From Adenanthera pavonina (lineage: Eukaryota; Streptophyta; Magnoliopsida; Fabales; Fabaceae), in NCBI GenBank assembly GCA_026686845.1, contig JAIVEN010000002.1, forward strand, positions 39,387,001 through 39,451,000: 64,000 nucleotides of DNA, in the 5' to 3' direction. Positions 33,636-47,446 of the stretch are shown here, in pieces. The notes under the pieces are model-generated. The model made no database searches and was not told where the DNA came from. It was given only the letters and a program-made list of their open reading frames with translations. The position numbers were made by a program, and so were the translations under genes. Every line of letters starts with the position of its first letter. Position 1 is the first letter of the stretch.

Positions 33636-36600
33636 CAACAGATACTTACGAAGCATATATACGTATTGTGCATTTAGATTATCTGCATGGCAGGATGTAG
33701 TGCAAAGCCTACATAGCACAAATCCAACAGCCATAAATTGTTGTCTTGATCTAACAATTACTGAAGCTGTGCAATATAAATCATTAGATCTCTCAAATCA
33801 ATGTTGGCCGTTGGATCTCACTGAATAGGCTCTGCACAGCACTTCGGTTGTACAGAGGAACTGAATGCCTCAATATCATATCAACTCATTAGATGATGAG
33901 TCAATAAAAATTTCTAAAAGTTTATGTTTCTTATTGTCACTTTAGTAAGCTCCTTTTAATTTATTATACTAGTTGGCTGTGTACTATAAGGTTAGATTTA
34001 GTACAAATTAAAGGAGTTTCTTGAAAAGGAAAATAAAAGAGAAATTCTTGTAAAATTTGTTTGGTACGCATCATTCAAACTTTTTATGAATGAAATATAG
34101 CATTTTTATGGAATTTTTCTCTCCATTTCCTACTCCCTTTCCATTTCCTTTAAAATGGCTCATTCCTATTTTTGACTCCTTCCTACCAAACATGTCTTAA
34201 GAGTTTGTCATATTCTAATTTTTTTCTCTATAATCAAGGACGGAAATAAATTCTCTCATACCTTTTTCTATGCAAAATCTCCTTTTAATGGTTGTAATCA
34301 AATGATAAAATATATAAATAGATAATATATTTAGTTTAATTGTTTATATTTATTATTATAAGTAGAGTGCTTTTGAAAATAAGATCATAATGCATATTTA
34401 TAGTGGTTGCTAAATAATATATTTAGTTTAATATCGCAATCACCAATCTTTCGCTATTCAATAAATGAAGGGAGAACATTGTGTGTAGAGAGATATGAAG
34501 AAAAAATATTGAAAGAATCAATTTCCAATAAAAATCATACAGCTTAGTGTAAAATTGTCATGAATGTAATAAAATTTGAAGATTGTCATTTTTTTTTTTG
34601 TAAAATAAAAATTTTAGAAGAGAGTTTAGTTTTGAGGGCTTACCAAAGTTAGGATAAGCATCATAATTTAAAAAGCACTTACAAATATACAAATAAATTA
34701 TCTTCCAACAAAATTCTTGTATATGCAATGAAATTCAAACTCATATCTTTGTAAGATATGGAGTTTAAATTTATCAACTGAACTAACTTCATGTAGTGAT
34801 ATTTACTATGTCTTACTTGTATTTATGGTTAAGCCTATTGTTACATTCTCTTAAGTTTTAAGGAAGTGAATACAAAGTATTATATTGCATCAATTGATTA
34901 TATAATAAAAAAAGGTATTCCCTCTCAGGAATGAAAAAATATAATAAAAATAAAAAGTCATTCAAATGAGTAATAATAATAATAATAGACTGAATATTTA
35001 TGTGCCTCATTTTTGTGCAATGAAATTCTAGTTCTTTAATAAATGCGACAGGTAACGTTTTCCATCAGTTGGACATGTCTTTGTTAACAAGTTGAATAAG
35101 TAATGAAAAATAAATACATGGGATAATGTCTAAAGTCATATTTATTTATGTGAATGAAGATTAGTTTAATTGATAAGAATATTACTCATATTCCTATAAT
35201 CTCATAGAGATATAAGTTTAAATTCCGCTCTTTTAAGCCCTGAAGTACATTAATCTTAATGAGTCCCTAAGACACAATTTACCTAATTTTTTTTTCTTGT
35301 TAAAAAAGAATTATTCATTCTAATGTTTAAATGCATGTTTGTTTTTTAATAGAAAAATTTAGTTGAGATGTGTTACTAGTGTCAACTGAGACCACCTAAG
35401 CTTAAAAGTACAAGATTTGCATGCATTAAGATTAAATTTTTAAAAAAAAGAAATTGCAAATTTTTTGTGACATTAAAATTGAACTTTGACCAGCATTTTA
35501 TAAAAACATTTTAAAGAAGACTTTGTATCAATTACTTCTCTTAAAAAATCCAGTCAGCCTCATAATATTTTTTTAAAAAACCAAAATTATATAACCTCAG
35601 TCTAGCCCTTTGTAAGAATGAATTATAATATAATTAAGAGTTTCAAATACTAAAGCAACAAAAGAAATCTATAAAAAAGACCAATTAGTAGTGAAGTCAT
35701 TTTTAAATATAGAGATAAAATTTTACTGTATATTTAGTATAACATAATTAGTTTAGGGAGATTGTGTTTCTCACGTGTGAAGTTACTGAGGAAATTGTAC
35801 AAGTAAATAAGAATTAGGTAATTTAGGTGTCAGTGACTCAGAAATATTAATTAACCCTTTCCTATTGTACTTTTCTTAACACTGATGTCTTGTGATTTTG
35901 ATGAGCTTATCTGAGTTGGAACCAACCTCTTACTACAAAAGTTTTATTTAAAATAGAAATAGTCATCTCACCAAAAAAAAATAGAAATGGTCATTTGTTT
36001 GAACTTAAATATAAAATTTAAAAATTGTTGTGTTGTCTCGCCCAAAATAAAAAAACAGTGTGATGTTTAACCGTTTTAAAATTGGCAATTCAAGTATTAC
36101 ATATATCAAATTTATTTTCGTTATTATTATAATTCCGATGGTGCAGAAGCATAATAAATATTTGCCCCCATCCTCAAGTGATATGTTCTATTTCATTTAT
36201 TTACATGGATTAAAAAATATAATTTTTATTAAATGTGTATAATATTTAATATATATATATCTGTAATTATTATCTAATTTTCATTTTAAAAGTAAGAATA
36301 TAATAATTTTTTTATTTTTGAAATTAATTTTTCGTTCTCTCCTTCAAAATATTTGCTTTCTATTCTGTAGTTTACGCAAAATTATTTATATTTGCATTGT
36401 ATTCAGCCTAGAAAAGTTATATTTAAGCTCAAGTGGATATATCCATAAAAACTATAATTTTATACAAATAATATGTTTATTATTGTAAAATATTTTGATT
36501 TCTAAGATTTTGAAAAAATTGTTTCCTATAATTTCTCTGAAATTTATTTTTAATTCAAAATCTTGAGAATTTGTAAAAATTATAAATTATAAATATTCTA

Positions 36601-37380
36601 GAGAATAAAAAAACACATAAATAAAAAAGAATATTTCTCAATAATTTTATGATCTTCACAAAAAAATATATAAATTAAATCAAGTGAATATATTTATAAA
36701 ACCTATAAAAATAACCTCTTCTTTTTTTTATTAAATAGAAAAGATACACCTCTACTAGCTAAATAAATAATCATAAAATAGAAAACTAAAAAACAATCAA
36801 ATAGTTAAAGAAATGTTAGAAAAATAAAGTTTAGTAAGTTTATATTTAAGTTTATTGAAAAGAAAATAATGATTTTTTAAACAAAAGAAATATTAATGTT
36901 TAGTATTGAATTAAAATTTTGGGTTAAAGTTTAATGGGTTTGAAATAAGTTTTCATTGGGTTTAAGCAAGCATTTAAAATATTTTTAAACTCAAATATAT
37001 GTGAAAAAGTTAAATGGAAAAGAAATACAAGGGTGAAGGAGTGCAAAATATAAAAGATATGGGATGTAAAATATGAAATTTTATAGGTATTAGCTATAAT
37101 TTTTTCAAAGTGAACGTTGGCATATAGTACACCAGCTTTAACTTCTTTAAAAACATTAATAATAAATGCTATAAAGTTTAATAATATTTTAATTTCAATT
37201 TTAATTTTCTAAAATAATTCATTTAAAGTTTATATTCATTTAATATGAAATATAAAATTTATAGTGAATAATATTATTCATCGGTCACAAATTGTATGAA
37301 TTTCTCACATTCTGTTTAATAATATGATTCACTCTAATTATTCGTACATTACAAGCATGAGTATCATACATGTGTATGTG
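33636..37380. other. Long AT-rich intergenic region
   Basis: The first ~280 bases are the likely protease 3' UTR. No gene is seen. Around 34010-34200 a segment has GTTTGGTA near both edges in opposite orientation, perhaps a decayed PIF/Tourist-like MITE, but I could not define ends. The rest shows poly-A/T runs and short simple repeats. Confidence 0.45.
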
Positions 37381-37470
37381 TATATAAATACATATGTATA
37401 CATATATATATATCTACATGTATGTATGTATGTATATGGGGGCCAAGAAAGAGACAGAGAGAGAGAGCGC
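37370..37470. repeat. Simple repeats (TA/TG/GTAT and GA)
   Basis: A TATATG/CATATA and GTAT microsatellite (37372-37436) is followed by a GA-rich run GACAGAGAGAGAGAG (37453-37468). These sit about 1.3 kb before the next gene and could belong to its promoter or 5' leader. Confidence 0.8.
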
Positions 37471-38695
37471 CATGGGCATTGATTGGAGAGAATAATTTAA
37501 TGGGGATTTAGGTGAGCAATGTCAAACATGGAACCTTCAAGCAGCCAGCCAGCCACCCCCATATTTCTCACAACAAATCATATTTTATGTCTCTCTGCAT
37601 TCACATCACCCTCCTCCCCCCTTCTATGCTGGCTCTTTCCAATACCCAAACCTCCATTAACAACAATAAATATGGAACACACTGGACAATCCACAATCAC
37701 TCCAACACCTGCAGATCCCAATTAGTGATCCTGCCAACTCCAATTCAGCCAGGTATGTCATTTTTCTATTCTTAGCCTTTTCCATAGCCACCATTGACAA
37801 TATCATATTTTTTCCCTAAAACCCGGAAACACATTGAGATTGTTTCAGCACTGTACATCGAGCCATGAGCCATAAGCATAAATTATTAATATTAATACTT
37901 GATCATGTTTCGCTTTAAACTATGTTTCCAACACTAATTGCAGTGAGTGATATGAGGACAGGGTGGGTGGCTTTTCTCATCATAAACCTTGTCACTTTCA
38001 GTTGTCAAATACATCTCTCCAAAAGCTGGATTTTTCTTTCTAGGAATGGCTAAAAAGCGAAAATGTTTCTTTCTTTAGTTTCAGATTCATACCCTAAGCC
38101 TATCAATTCTTCTGTTTTTGTGTATCTGAGGATTAAGCAGCTCGAAGATCCCAGTTCTGTATTATTTTCAGGCATAAACTTAAGGTTGCACGCCAAGTGT
38201 TGGTAAGAATTACCCTCTTGGATTTCTTCCTAGGTTGCTTCTTTTGTCCTTAAATTCCTATTATGTTCTTTGTCCCCAAGAGATTTATCAAGAAACCCAA
38301 GAATTAGTCAAGGTTATCAATGAAAACACCAATTGATACAGTCCACGATCACTGGCACACCCTTGCACTATCTGGTGTTACAAAACGAGAGATTAAAAAC
38401 ACAGCAACATAGTGCTATTTCTTTCAAAATGATCTGGCTCTCATTACTACTTCCCTTCTTCGTTCACACAGACCCTATTGGCTATTGAATTTATTTAAAT
38501 GCAACTAACTAATTACTTGCATTCTTTGCCACTTGTCATATTCCTATTCAGAAAACAGAGAAGAAAACTCCACACTGTTATTTCATTCAACATGAACTAA
38601 CTGTCGTTACGACTTCTTTATTTATGGACTCTAATGGTTGATGAATTTGTTACAATACAACTAGTCCCACTTACTATGTTAGAACTACCTCTTCT
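37471..38695. other. Upstream and probable 5' leader region of the 38777 gene
   Basis: No ORF here looks like a protein. A strong acceptor TTCCCCATTTCAG at about 38743-38755 lies just before the start codon used below, which suggests a spliced 5' UTR beginning in this region. First exon and promoter could not be fixed. Confidence 0.4.
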
Positions 38696-38776
38696 ATGTA
38701 TCACATATGGTTCCTGTCTTTCAGTGTCTGCTTGATGGTGCTTTCCCCATTTCAGGTGTGCCTTCGACTACTTACC

Positions 38777-39943
38777 ATGGTATGCATTTCTTCCAAAGTT
38801 ATAGCCAGATCATTAAGTTTAAAAGAAGAGAGAAAGAAGGTGTCGATGAGAATGAAATCTAGTAGTGGCATTCCATTGCTGGAAGATATAATCAAATCTG
38901 CTAACACTAGCTGCGACCAATACTTTGAACTGGTATTGCATTCTGGGAGTTTTGGTTCAAAAGCACCCTTAAAATTGACTGTTCATGATGAGCCTGACAG
39001 CTCTGAAACAACTGATAGGTTGGAGATGTCAACGAGTCCAGAAGTAGATGAAGAAAGGAAACAGAAAAATGATACTAACGAACAAAGAAAGAGATCTAAA
39101 AGTTGTCATTTGATTCTTCCAGAGCAAGTTTTCTCCTCTCCTGCTGAGGAAAATTCATCTGGGGTTGAAAAGAAGTATGACTTGACAAGTGACTTTTGGC
39201 TCAGCAGTACCGGAGTCATCTCCAAAGCTGAAAGATCCAAATTCAACTCTCAATTGGAGCCAAAAATGAATAAAGAAAGAAAGTGTTACTTGAACTCCAA
39301 GGGTGATGTACGAAGTAGGAGTTTTCACACAGTGGAAGAATACGATGATTTGGTCAAAAAACTATGGTTGTCCAAGTCCCTCAGGTTTACTGATAAAGAT
39401 GATAGTTGTTCTTCAAGAACAAACATCGACCTTCTAGTTTCTGAATCTGTACTATCCAGCACAAATCATGATCATATTGAGGATGTAGATTCTGCCATTA
39501 AAGAGAATAACAGTTCAGATATAGTAGAAGATAAGACAATAGTTCCTAGTCAGAAACTTGATGTATCCATTGAGAAGGGGAATAAGAGAAAGGCTATAGC
39601 AAAGAAGCTAGAATCACTTAGAATCCCATCATCCAATAATATTGAACTTCCAGCCATTGCTAGTCTTAGAGAATGGACTTCTCCTCTTGGTAATGTCTAT
39701 TCTCCTGGATCTTATGTCACCCCAAAATTTGGAAGCTATTCTTCTTTAATGGCTGCTGGAAGGAATGCAAGTGAATCCAATGAGGATTATTCTTCTGTGT
39801 TTAGTCCAGAGTTGGTGTCTGCCTTTGAACAGTGTATGCAGACACTTAAAGCAGAGGAAGAAAACATTCTGAAACAAATTATGGAAAGTTCAGAAGAAGA
39901 AAATGATGGAAAAATAATGGAGCCTCTAGAGAAACATCCATAG
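38777..39943 (+). CDS. Uncharacterised plant protein, 388 residues
   Basis: I do not recognise this protein. The frame is open from 38696, but the ATG at 38777 has a good context (ACCATGG) and follows a probable 3' splice site, so I prefer it. The product is hydrophilic and largely disordered in appearance. Residues ~28-50 hold SSSGIPLLEDIIKSANTSCD; the middle is Ser/Glu/Lys-rich with HTVEEYDDLVKKLW. A more ordered C-terminal third has KRKAIAKKLESLRIP, LPAIASLREWTSPLGNVYSP and GSYVTPKFGSYSSLMAAG, and ends in an amphipathic stretch, SPELVSAFEQCMQTLKAEEE. There is no signal peptide or membrane segment. The basic cluster EQRKRSKS could be a nuclear signal. The even coding character over 1.1 kb argues for a real gene; it may have a 5' coding exon I missed. 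Confidence 0.75.
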   Translation: MVCISSKVIARSLSLKEERKKVSMRMKSSSGIPLLEDIIKSANTSCDQYFELVLHSGSFGSKAPLKLTVHDEPDSSETTDRLEMSTSPEVDEERKQKNDTNEQRKRSKSCHLILPEQVFSSPAEENSSGVEKKYDLTSDFWLSSTGVISKAERSKFNSQLEPKMNKERKCYLNSKGDVRSRSFHTVEEYDDLVKKLWLSKSLRFTDKDDSCSSRTNIDLLVSESVLSSTNHDHIEDVDSAIKENNSSDIVEDKTIVPSQKLDVSIEKGNKRKAIAKKLESLRIPSSNNIELPAIASLREWTSPLGNVYSPGSYVTPKFGSYSSLMAAGRNASESNEDYSSVFSPELVSAFEQCMQTLKAEEENILKQIMESSEEENDGKIMEPLEKHP

Positions 39944-41280
39944 TTGCAGGTGAATGACTCCATTTCTCTCTTTGAACATCTACCGAACACTCTGATAATA
40001 AAATTTACGTACAGTTTTAAAGTATTTATTATCATATTCTCTCGTAAAAATAACTAGCGGACACATGATTGAGTATTTCAAAGAAAAAAAAAACTAAAGA
40101 ATTTAATTACAAACATCTCTATAGAACTTTATTCCATCATCTCTTTTTTTTTTTTTTTTGTCCTTCCCCTTTCCCTTGCTGAGTTTACTCTGGAGAAAAG
40201 TGCCATTGGCTTAAAAAAGAGGAGGAAAATACCATCATTTTAGTTTAAGATATTCAATAATATTGCACTACTCATTTTTAATTTAAATATAAATCAACAG
40301 TTAAAAAATACAGCACATACATTGACAAAAATTATAAATATTCATTGTTTTATTATGCTAGTTTATAAATTTTCGTAGTCAACGTTCATCACTTTTATTT
40401 ATTTATTTTTATTTTATTATATCAATTTATTTTTAATGAAAATTTATCTTAATTTTTTTCAACGGGTTTTGACTTTAAAGAAGAAAGTAAATATGATTAT
40501 ATCGTTTAGATTGAATAGTTTATAGAAAGTTTAACCCTTTGAGAGCATATTTGTGACAATTTATTAACCAAACTCACGTAGATGAACTTAAAAGAAACAA
40601 CATACATATCATATTTGACCATATCTCTCTAATAAGCGAATCATACTACTGACCGAACATACTATTGGCGGCATCACCAATCTCAATACAATATATATAC
40701 ATACACATATGTATATATATTTCTTTATTTTATTGTAAAAATTAGTAATACATCCCAGGATATTATTGAAATTCCATACAATTTAATGTAAGAGTGAATA
40801 GATGTGAACATTTTGAACAAATAATAATTGCTTATTTAGAATGTTGAACAAATAAGTGGTACTAACAATAAAGATGAGAGGCATTTTATATAATAAATTT
40901 CGTCTAACTTTTAATTTACATGGCCGCAACACGAATTTCAATGCCAAAAAAAAATTATAAGATAATAAGTTATATCATTCTTTGTTTTGTTATAAGAAAA
41001 ATACACGATTCTCTTGAAACACAAACATAACTATCTTCAAAATAACTTTTTATAAAAAATATAGCATTATAAATATTTTTTGAATTTAATGCTATAGTGC
41101 TTCTAATATATATGACAGATTGGCAATCTATTATTCCAAATGAAGAGTACAACAGTATATCAGCAAGTCCATTTTGTCCTACATGGTCTTTTTCTTCTTC
41201 TGGTCAGATGGTGCCACAATACTCAAATTCCTAGAAAAAGGATCCGAGTTGGGTACTTACAATGTATGCTACTACACAAT
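39944..41280. other. Intergenic region between convergent genes
   Basis: AT-rich with 3' UTRs expected at both ends. It contains a poly-T run (40145-40160) and a TATATACATACACATATG-type simple repeat (40690-40720). No gene is seen. Confidence 0.5.
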
Positions 41281-44200
41281 TTACAAGGAGTCAAGATACA
41301 TGTAGTTTCTACGTCGGTTGTACTGAAGAAGGCTACCATAGGTGCGATCCCAGACCCCGATGAAAAGGGATTCTGTGTCTGGGCTAAAAGATACACCAGA
41401 GATCTCTCCAAAAAAATCAATCTCCTGCTCCTTCTCAAACCCATGCTTTGCATCATAGACATGCACAAAGTCAGCTGGCTCAGCCATGGCCATGAACCGC
41501 CCATCAGATGTGAAACGTATTGATCGTATAGCACCAAGGTTCCCCTTGAGCACAGCAACAGACTTTGACAAGTTCCGAACATCCCAAACACGACAGGTCT
41601 TGTCTTGGTTCCCAGTGGCAAAGACGCGGCCATCAGGATGCCATGCAGATGCAAATGAGTAATCCAAGTGTCCACATAAAGGCGAGATAGTCTACAGAAA
41701 AGGGGGAAAAAAAAAACCAAAATTAAATCATCTGAGCACTTATATACCAGCACATGCACCAGCTCTTTCAGCTCATGCTGAAGAACCCCTTTGAGAAATA
41801 TATACCACCAGGACTTGTAGTACTAAAAGAACCAACCTTTCCTGTTTGAGAATCCACTAGTATCCCTTCTGGGTTGTCTCCAACAATAGCAAGTAGTTTA
41901 CCATCAGGACTCAACGAAGTATGCTGCAGGGCCCACCCAAGCAAAAACATAGGTCAGTGAGACATAATTGTTGGGACAGACAAAGCAGTAAAACAGCAGC
42001 AGCCACGGATTGGATTCTCAATCAACAAGGGCTAAATTTAGTGTTTATGTAGCTATTGGCCAAAAAGCATCTCAACTAAATTCTTCCCTTCTTTTGACGT
42101 CAAAAACTGTAAATACTACCTAGATTAGTAAGTGTCAGAGGTAAGCAAAATTCTAAAAAGATAACAAAATAACAATTATAACAGAATCAGAATCCAATCA
42201 AATCTTATATAAAAAAATAATAGTATCAAAGATAATAATAAGAATTATTCTAGAATACTAAAGTACAGTAACGGGCTTGAGGCCCACTTCCAACATTAAG
42301 TTTAAAAGGACAATTGGGGGCCTAAGTTACTAATGTTAGAGGACAATTTTCTCATCACTTAACAATAATAAAGGAAAGGCATCAAAACTAGATTTCTAAC
42401 GTACAAAGCACACAAAAATTTTATTTCAACGCCAACAAAAGCAAATTTGCACCATTAGGCCAAAGGAAAGGCATCAAAACATTGTCACTAAATAGTTGGT
42501 CAGGCACACAGTAATATTGCAATTCCAAGCAATTTGATAACATATTCACCTATTCAGTTCTGTTCTAGAACCAAAAGGAGTAATCTATTCCCAAAGTTAT
42601 TAGAAAATAGAAGCCACGCAAATACACAGCACCAAAGAAGTTTCCCAAAACTGAATTTCAGGAAAAAAAAAAAAAAAAAGATTTCAAGGTATATCGACAT
42701 AAAATTAATTTCCTTTCTGGCCATGACATTATCATCAAGTGAGTATCAATTATCACATGCATGGTCAAGCATTACTTCGTTAATGTAATATTGCTGTTTT
42801 CCGTCTCTTCTCTTCAGTAATAAAATCTTGCAAACTGACCACAAAGTCAATTCAATTCTATATGTCATACATGGTAAATAAGTAAAAGGTACCTACATTT
42901 ACAGGCCACGGGAAGCTGAAATGCTTGGAAAGCTGAAATCTCTCCATGTCAAAGTCTCGGACTCCACAGTCATTATTTGAAGCCATGAAATGAACAGCTC
43001 CACTGCCAGAACAAATTATATTTAGTAAGAAACATACTTAATGAGCTTTGATCAATATTGCAAACACCATATTAACTACTGAAGACCCAAAAGAGCTACA
43101 GCAATAAATAAATAAATAAATAAATAAGAGAGACAGCACAAGAGACCTTGGATGATCATAAATCTCAACTGCATTTGTTATTGCATTGTCATCATAAGTA
43201 GTTCTCGAACAGAAGCTAACCCCAGGTTGATCCAAGTACTGAAAGACACAATATATGAGCCATCAGTCAGGTAAGACACGAACATATAACAATTTGGAAA
43301 ATTGATGAAACCTCCAAGCAATTTGGAAAATTGCTCTTACCAAACCAGATAAGGAATCTGAATACCCAGCTAGGGTGATAAATATAACAATATAAAATCT
43401 ATGGCAAGCCGTGAATAGTACGGCGTATTCCTTAGGCTCCATAAAATGCACGGGAGACCACCTAGTTACAGAAATAACAAAAATAAAACAGAAGAAAATA
43501 GCATTCTCTCTATCATTTTAGAGGCTAGAGATTCTCCCAACCAAAATCTTGCCCATCTCTCCCACTGGTTCTGCTGCCCATCATATCTCCCCCAACAACT
43601 TCTCTCTCCTCAACATCCACCTCATTATCTGATAGAAGCTTGGGCTCATTGTTTTCAGGCCCATTTTTCTTCTTTTTTCCTTTCCACATTTCAGCCTAAC
43701 ATCTTTGGGCCCATAAAAAACAAAGTGCATATTCTAAATGAATTAGAGTACAGTCATCTTGTTGATCAGTAAATTATAGATAAGCATACTACGGCAAAAT
43801 AAGCTCCAACCAATCTAAAAAACAAGATAAACATGAGAGTATATAATCCATGAACAAATAATTAAGTAAAAGTGCAGAAAAAGTAAGCCAAGAATTTCCA
43901 AGCTAGCATATTAAGGCAGCATAGATGATGGATGATAATGCATATAATAGAGAGAAACCTCAGTAACCATGATATTGGCATGTTATCATGGTGAATGTGC
44001 AACTTTGGCTCATCCTTGAATAATAATTATACTAATCATTGTGGACGCATAGAAGAATAATATTAAGACATACAACAAAAGTACCTTGCAAATAAGTTCT
44101 CCTTGAAAACCACCAGCAATCAACAATTTATCACGTACAGCCAGAGTACTAATTTGTGTCTGAGTAAATCCTTCCAAAAGACTTCCAGGATGTTTCTATT

Positions 44201-46255
44201 AGCAAGATACATTGAAAAGTTCAGATCATCTTTCCCAAGTGATGTTTTCAACAATAAAGAAGAGCATAAATGCTTACCTCACGTGGAGCAACATGCCCTG
44301 ATACATTCAAGACTTCAGATCTCTTGAAATTTAATGAAGACCAGTGAACAATTGAGTAATGCGAAACAAGATAGACATCATGCTTTGATGTTGACCAAAC
44401 CAAGTTCCTCAACTGCACAAATGACAATGGTAGATGTTTGCATTAGCGCTACTTAGATTATTTACAACAAACTGCATAGTTGATGATGGGTATAGCACAC
44501 AAACCAAAAATAAAAGTAATATCAATTGAATTTATCAACAATTAAGCAGTAACTATTTTATTTGACAAGAGTAGAGAGAGCACCACTTAACAAAAAAGCC
44601 TAAATGAATGTAATGGGAAGATAGATAGGGAACGGCAGAAAGGAATCATAGTCCTCAAACATAGCCAGAGATAACATTTCCTAGGCTCACGTGCCTCTAT
44701 TGACCATGCTCAACTGAATCTTAACTTCCCTTTATTATCAAATTATAAAATCCATAAATATCAACATTTAAATCCCCAAATAATAACTCTTTGTTCTTAT
44801 CATAGGTCATTCTCTCCCAGCTAAATAAAACTTAACGTGAGTTTCAAATAAGGAAGCAGTTGAAAAACAGAACCATTGGTAGGTGGAAGTGGCAGCAGAA
44901 AGATCATTGTCAGCAAGAACTTAGAACTAAAAAAAAAAAAATCATTTAGGATGACATAGCAAGGAGGACAAGCGAACCCTTAGGAAGCATGTGTTGGCAT
45001 CTCATTATAACTCTAGGACAAGCTTTTGTGTGCCAGCAAATTGACACCCTCTAAAGATGGAAGATGCTAGCAGTGTCTTGAACAATGGTTCCATCCAAGA
45101 TAACTTAATTTTAGATGACAGCCAAGATTCATGCTTTTTCAGAGTTTTGTCAACATTTTGATGTATTCAAACAACATAAACATCAAATTTGAATAGATTT
45201 GAGATTGTAAATCACAAATTCGAGCCACTTGCATAGGTTAAAAGGTGAAACACATCCTCCTCTGTAAGCCTTGCATATGTATGATTGGTATGCATGCCAA
45301 ATATATACACTACACTGAACACAATGAAACCCACACTGCGTGGGAATGAATGCTTCTGTGCCACATGTGCACATCTGCAACTCAATGTTTTTACAGGTGT
45401 GCATGCTCACACATGCTTTTCCATGAAAGACAGATAACATGGAGCGCAAGGTTGAACAAAACCATATCAGTGCACTATTGAAAGCAATGAAATATGAAAT
45501 ACTAATTCAACCTACTTGGAAGTGAAGTATTGTTGATTTCACAGATCTAGTATTTTGCCAGAAATCATAATACAGTCCCCCTTTATCTGTTGGTTTGCAT
45601 TCCTATGAACAAGAGGGAAAAAAACATTAGATCAAAAAATCCCATCCTAAACTGATTTTCAAATGACACTAGATCTGCAAGCAAGACTATTATACCTTCT
45701 CCGACAATTCCCCTGATTGTGGTATATTTTCATAATTCTTATACTGCTCCAGTCTAGTTTGCCTATACTTCTCACGAGTAATACTCAGTCTCTCCCAAGG
45801 TATGCCTTGAATGTCCTTTCCTTTCCGAGCTTCAGCAGCAGTAGTATCTGTTATCCGGTTTTCCTGCAACAGAGAACCAAAGTACCCACCCCCAAGAGAA
45901 AGTGAAAATAAAGGAGGAAAGGCCAATGTTAGTGGGAACATTGCAGTGAATAAGAAGGAGAAAAACAAGAAGGTAGCAATAATGCAATAACCATGACAAT
46001 AGATTTAAAAAGAACGGTGGGAAAAAAAAACTTTGCAAAGAGAGTGAACAAAAACTCCCACATCAATTGAAATTCAAATGATAACAAAGGGTTTGCATAT
46101 GGCTCGAAACAAACCAAAGGGTCATATTCATCATCGTCATCATCTGACTCTGAATCACCAAATACTCTGCCACTGAAGTACATATCATCTTCTACTTCTG
46201 CCATTTCATTGTCATCCGCAGCATAGTCCACTTCGTTCCCATGGTAATGAGACAT
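41281..46255 (-). CDS. WD40-repeat protein (S. pombe C2A9.03-like family)
   Basis: The minus-strand model has nine coding exons: 46115-46255, 45696-45863, 45516-45602, 44278-44412, 44085-44195, 43147-43238, 42897-43002, 41837-41923 and 41281-41691. All are GT-AG with matching phases and give 445 residues. The acidic N-terminus MSHYHGNEVDYAADDNEMAE and DDDDDEYD is followed by DIQGIPWERLSITREKYRQT and LEQYKNYENIP, hallmarks of this plant/fungal family. The C-terminal half carries WD-type repeats: HTSLSPDGKLLAIVGD, ASAWHPDGRVFATGNQDKTC followed by RVWDVRN, and SIRFTSDGRFMAMAEPADFV. Such proteins act as interaction scaffolds; no specific role is established by the sequence. An upstream non-coding exon probably lies at ~46925-47015, joined by a 5' UTR intron. 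Confidence 0.94.
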
Positions 46256-47039
46256 ATTTCACTACGATGTTAATCCCTGGTCCATTTGAGGGCGGAGAAC
46301 AAGGACTTAATTTAACACATTAAGTAATTGAAAAAAAAAAAAAAAAGAGCAAAGACACAAAATTCTACAAATTTCAGACTAAAGATAGTAAATTTATAAT
46401 TTAAACTGGAAACGATACCAAATCTTCCCAGAGAGGATCCCAAATGTTTATAAGCAATGTAAAGCCACTTAAGATGTCTAGCAATTAGTATAATTAGTAA
46501 CATTGAAAACTTAAACCTAACACACAAACCAATTATTATTATTAGTTATTAGTAAAGAAATTTGCCGTCAGATACTAAACCAAAATGGTTCGAATTACTC
46601 CTGCCACGAGAAAAAAATCGAACATGTATATATCTATAACAGAAATAATCCATCTTTGAGATTCCAAACCCAAAAGGATAAATTTAAATGTTCCCATGAA
46701 TCAAAACCTTAAACATCCCTCAGGAATGGAAAATTACAAAGAGCACAAAGAGGAGAACGAGAAGTATATGAAAGAATTCCAAAAATGCAAACTTTAACAC
46801 AAATATCCCAATTGAAATACGAAAATTACAAGGGAATGAAGCAAGTAAAACCAATTTCCAGAGAACGTTAAGAAAGCTTAAACGGGTTTACAAATTCAGA
46901 CCCTTTTAATCGAATCCAACTTGTCGTCTGTTGAAGAAGGGAGTTGATCACGAACCCTAGGCAGAGCAGCTCCTTCGTCGGTTGGATCTTTTGTGATAAG
47001 GACCTGATCTGCGTCTAAATTTAAGCATGCTTCGGCCCC

Positions 47040-47049
47040 GTATATATAG
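47040..47049 (-). promoter_or_regulatory. TATA box of the WD40 gene
   Basis: On the minus strand CTATATATAC lies about 785 bases before the ATG and just upstream of a GC-richer block (46920-47035) ending in a likely 5' UTR donor. Transcription would start near 47010. Confidence 0.6.
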
Positions 47050-47186
47050 TGCGACGCTTATGCCCCCGTACTGCGTTTTCGAGTCAGGGATAATTGGAAT
47101 TGGAATTGGAATTTGGAAGATTAGACGATTTATACAATACACAATCAATTACGGCATGTTTGGTTTGAAACAAGGAAACATTAAGG

Positions 47187-47446
47187 GTATGTTTGATAGT
47201 ATTTTCTGTTTTATTATTCTGAGAATAGTTTTGTAAAACTGTTTTCGAGAATAAGTTTTGAAAACAAGAAAATAAAAAAATTTATTTAAGTAATTGTTCT
47301 TAAAATCATAACTAGTAAGTAATAGATGAGTTATTCAAAATTTATAACTTTACCATTAATGAGGTGGATGTTTCTCACCTTTCCTTATGTTTTCCAGAAT
47401 AAAAACTACAAAACACTTTAAAGGTGTTCTGAGTTTTCTGTTCTTT
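47187..47446 (+). repeat. Extra copy of a Harbinger-like terminal sequence
   Basis: The first ~95 bases (GGGTATGTTTGATAGTATTT...) closely parallel the Harbinger element's left end starting at 47450 (GGCCTGTTTGATAGTGTTTT...), in the same orientation. It looks like one end of a related MITE or an earlier insertion. A possible partner end, AACCAAATATACCC, lies at 52746-52759. Confidence 0.5.

Noticed and set aside
32596..33734. Several frames on both strands across the protease
   Set aside because: They overlap the protease exon in other frames and show no domain.
34010..34200. Possible Tourist-like MITE
   Set aside because: Only about nine bases of inverted similarity (GTTTGGTA) and no clear TAA duplication.
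37512..37775. Two overlapping Ser/Thr/Pro-rich frames upstream of the 38777 gene
   Set aside because: No homology is recognised and they overlap each other; more likely leader or promoter sequence.
41223..41759. A 178-residue minus-strand frame
   Set aside because: It is an out-of-frame shadow of the last WD40 exon (41281-41691).
46570..46610. GGTTCGAATTA, resembling a tRNA T-loop
   Set aside because: No matching acceptor, D-arm or anticodon stem is present around it.
46957..47148. A short Arg-rich minus-strand frame
   Set aside because: It straddles the TATA box and the probable first non-coding exon of the WD40 gene.
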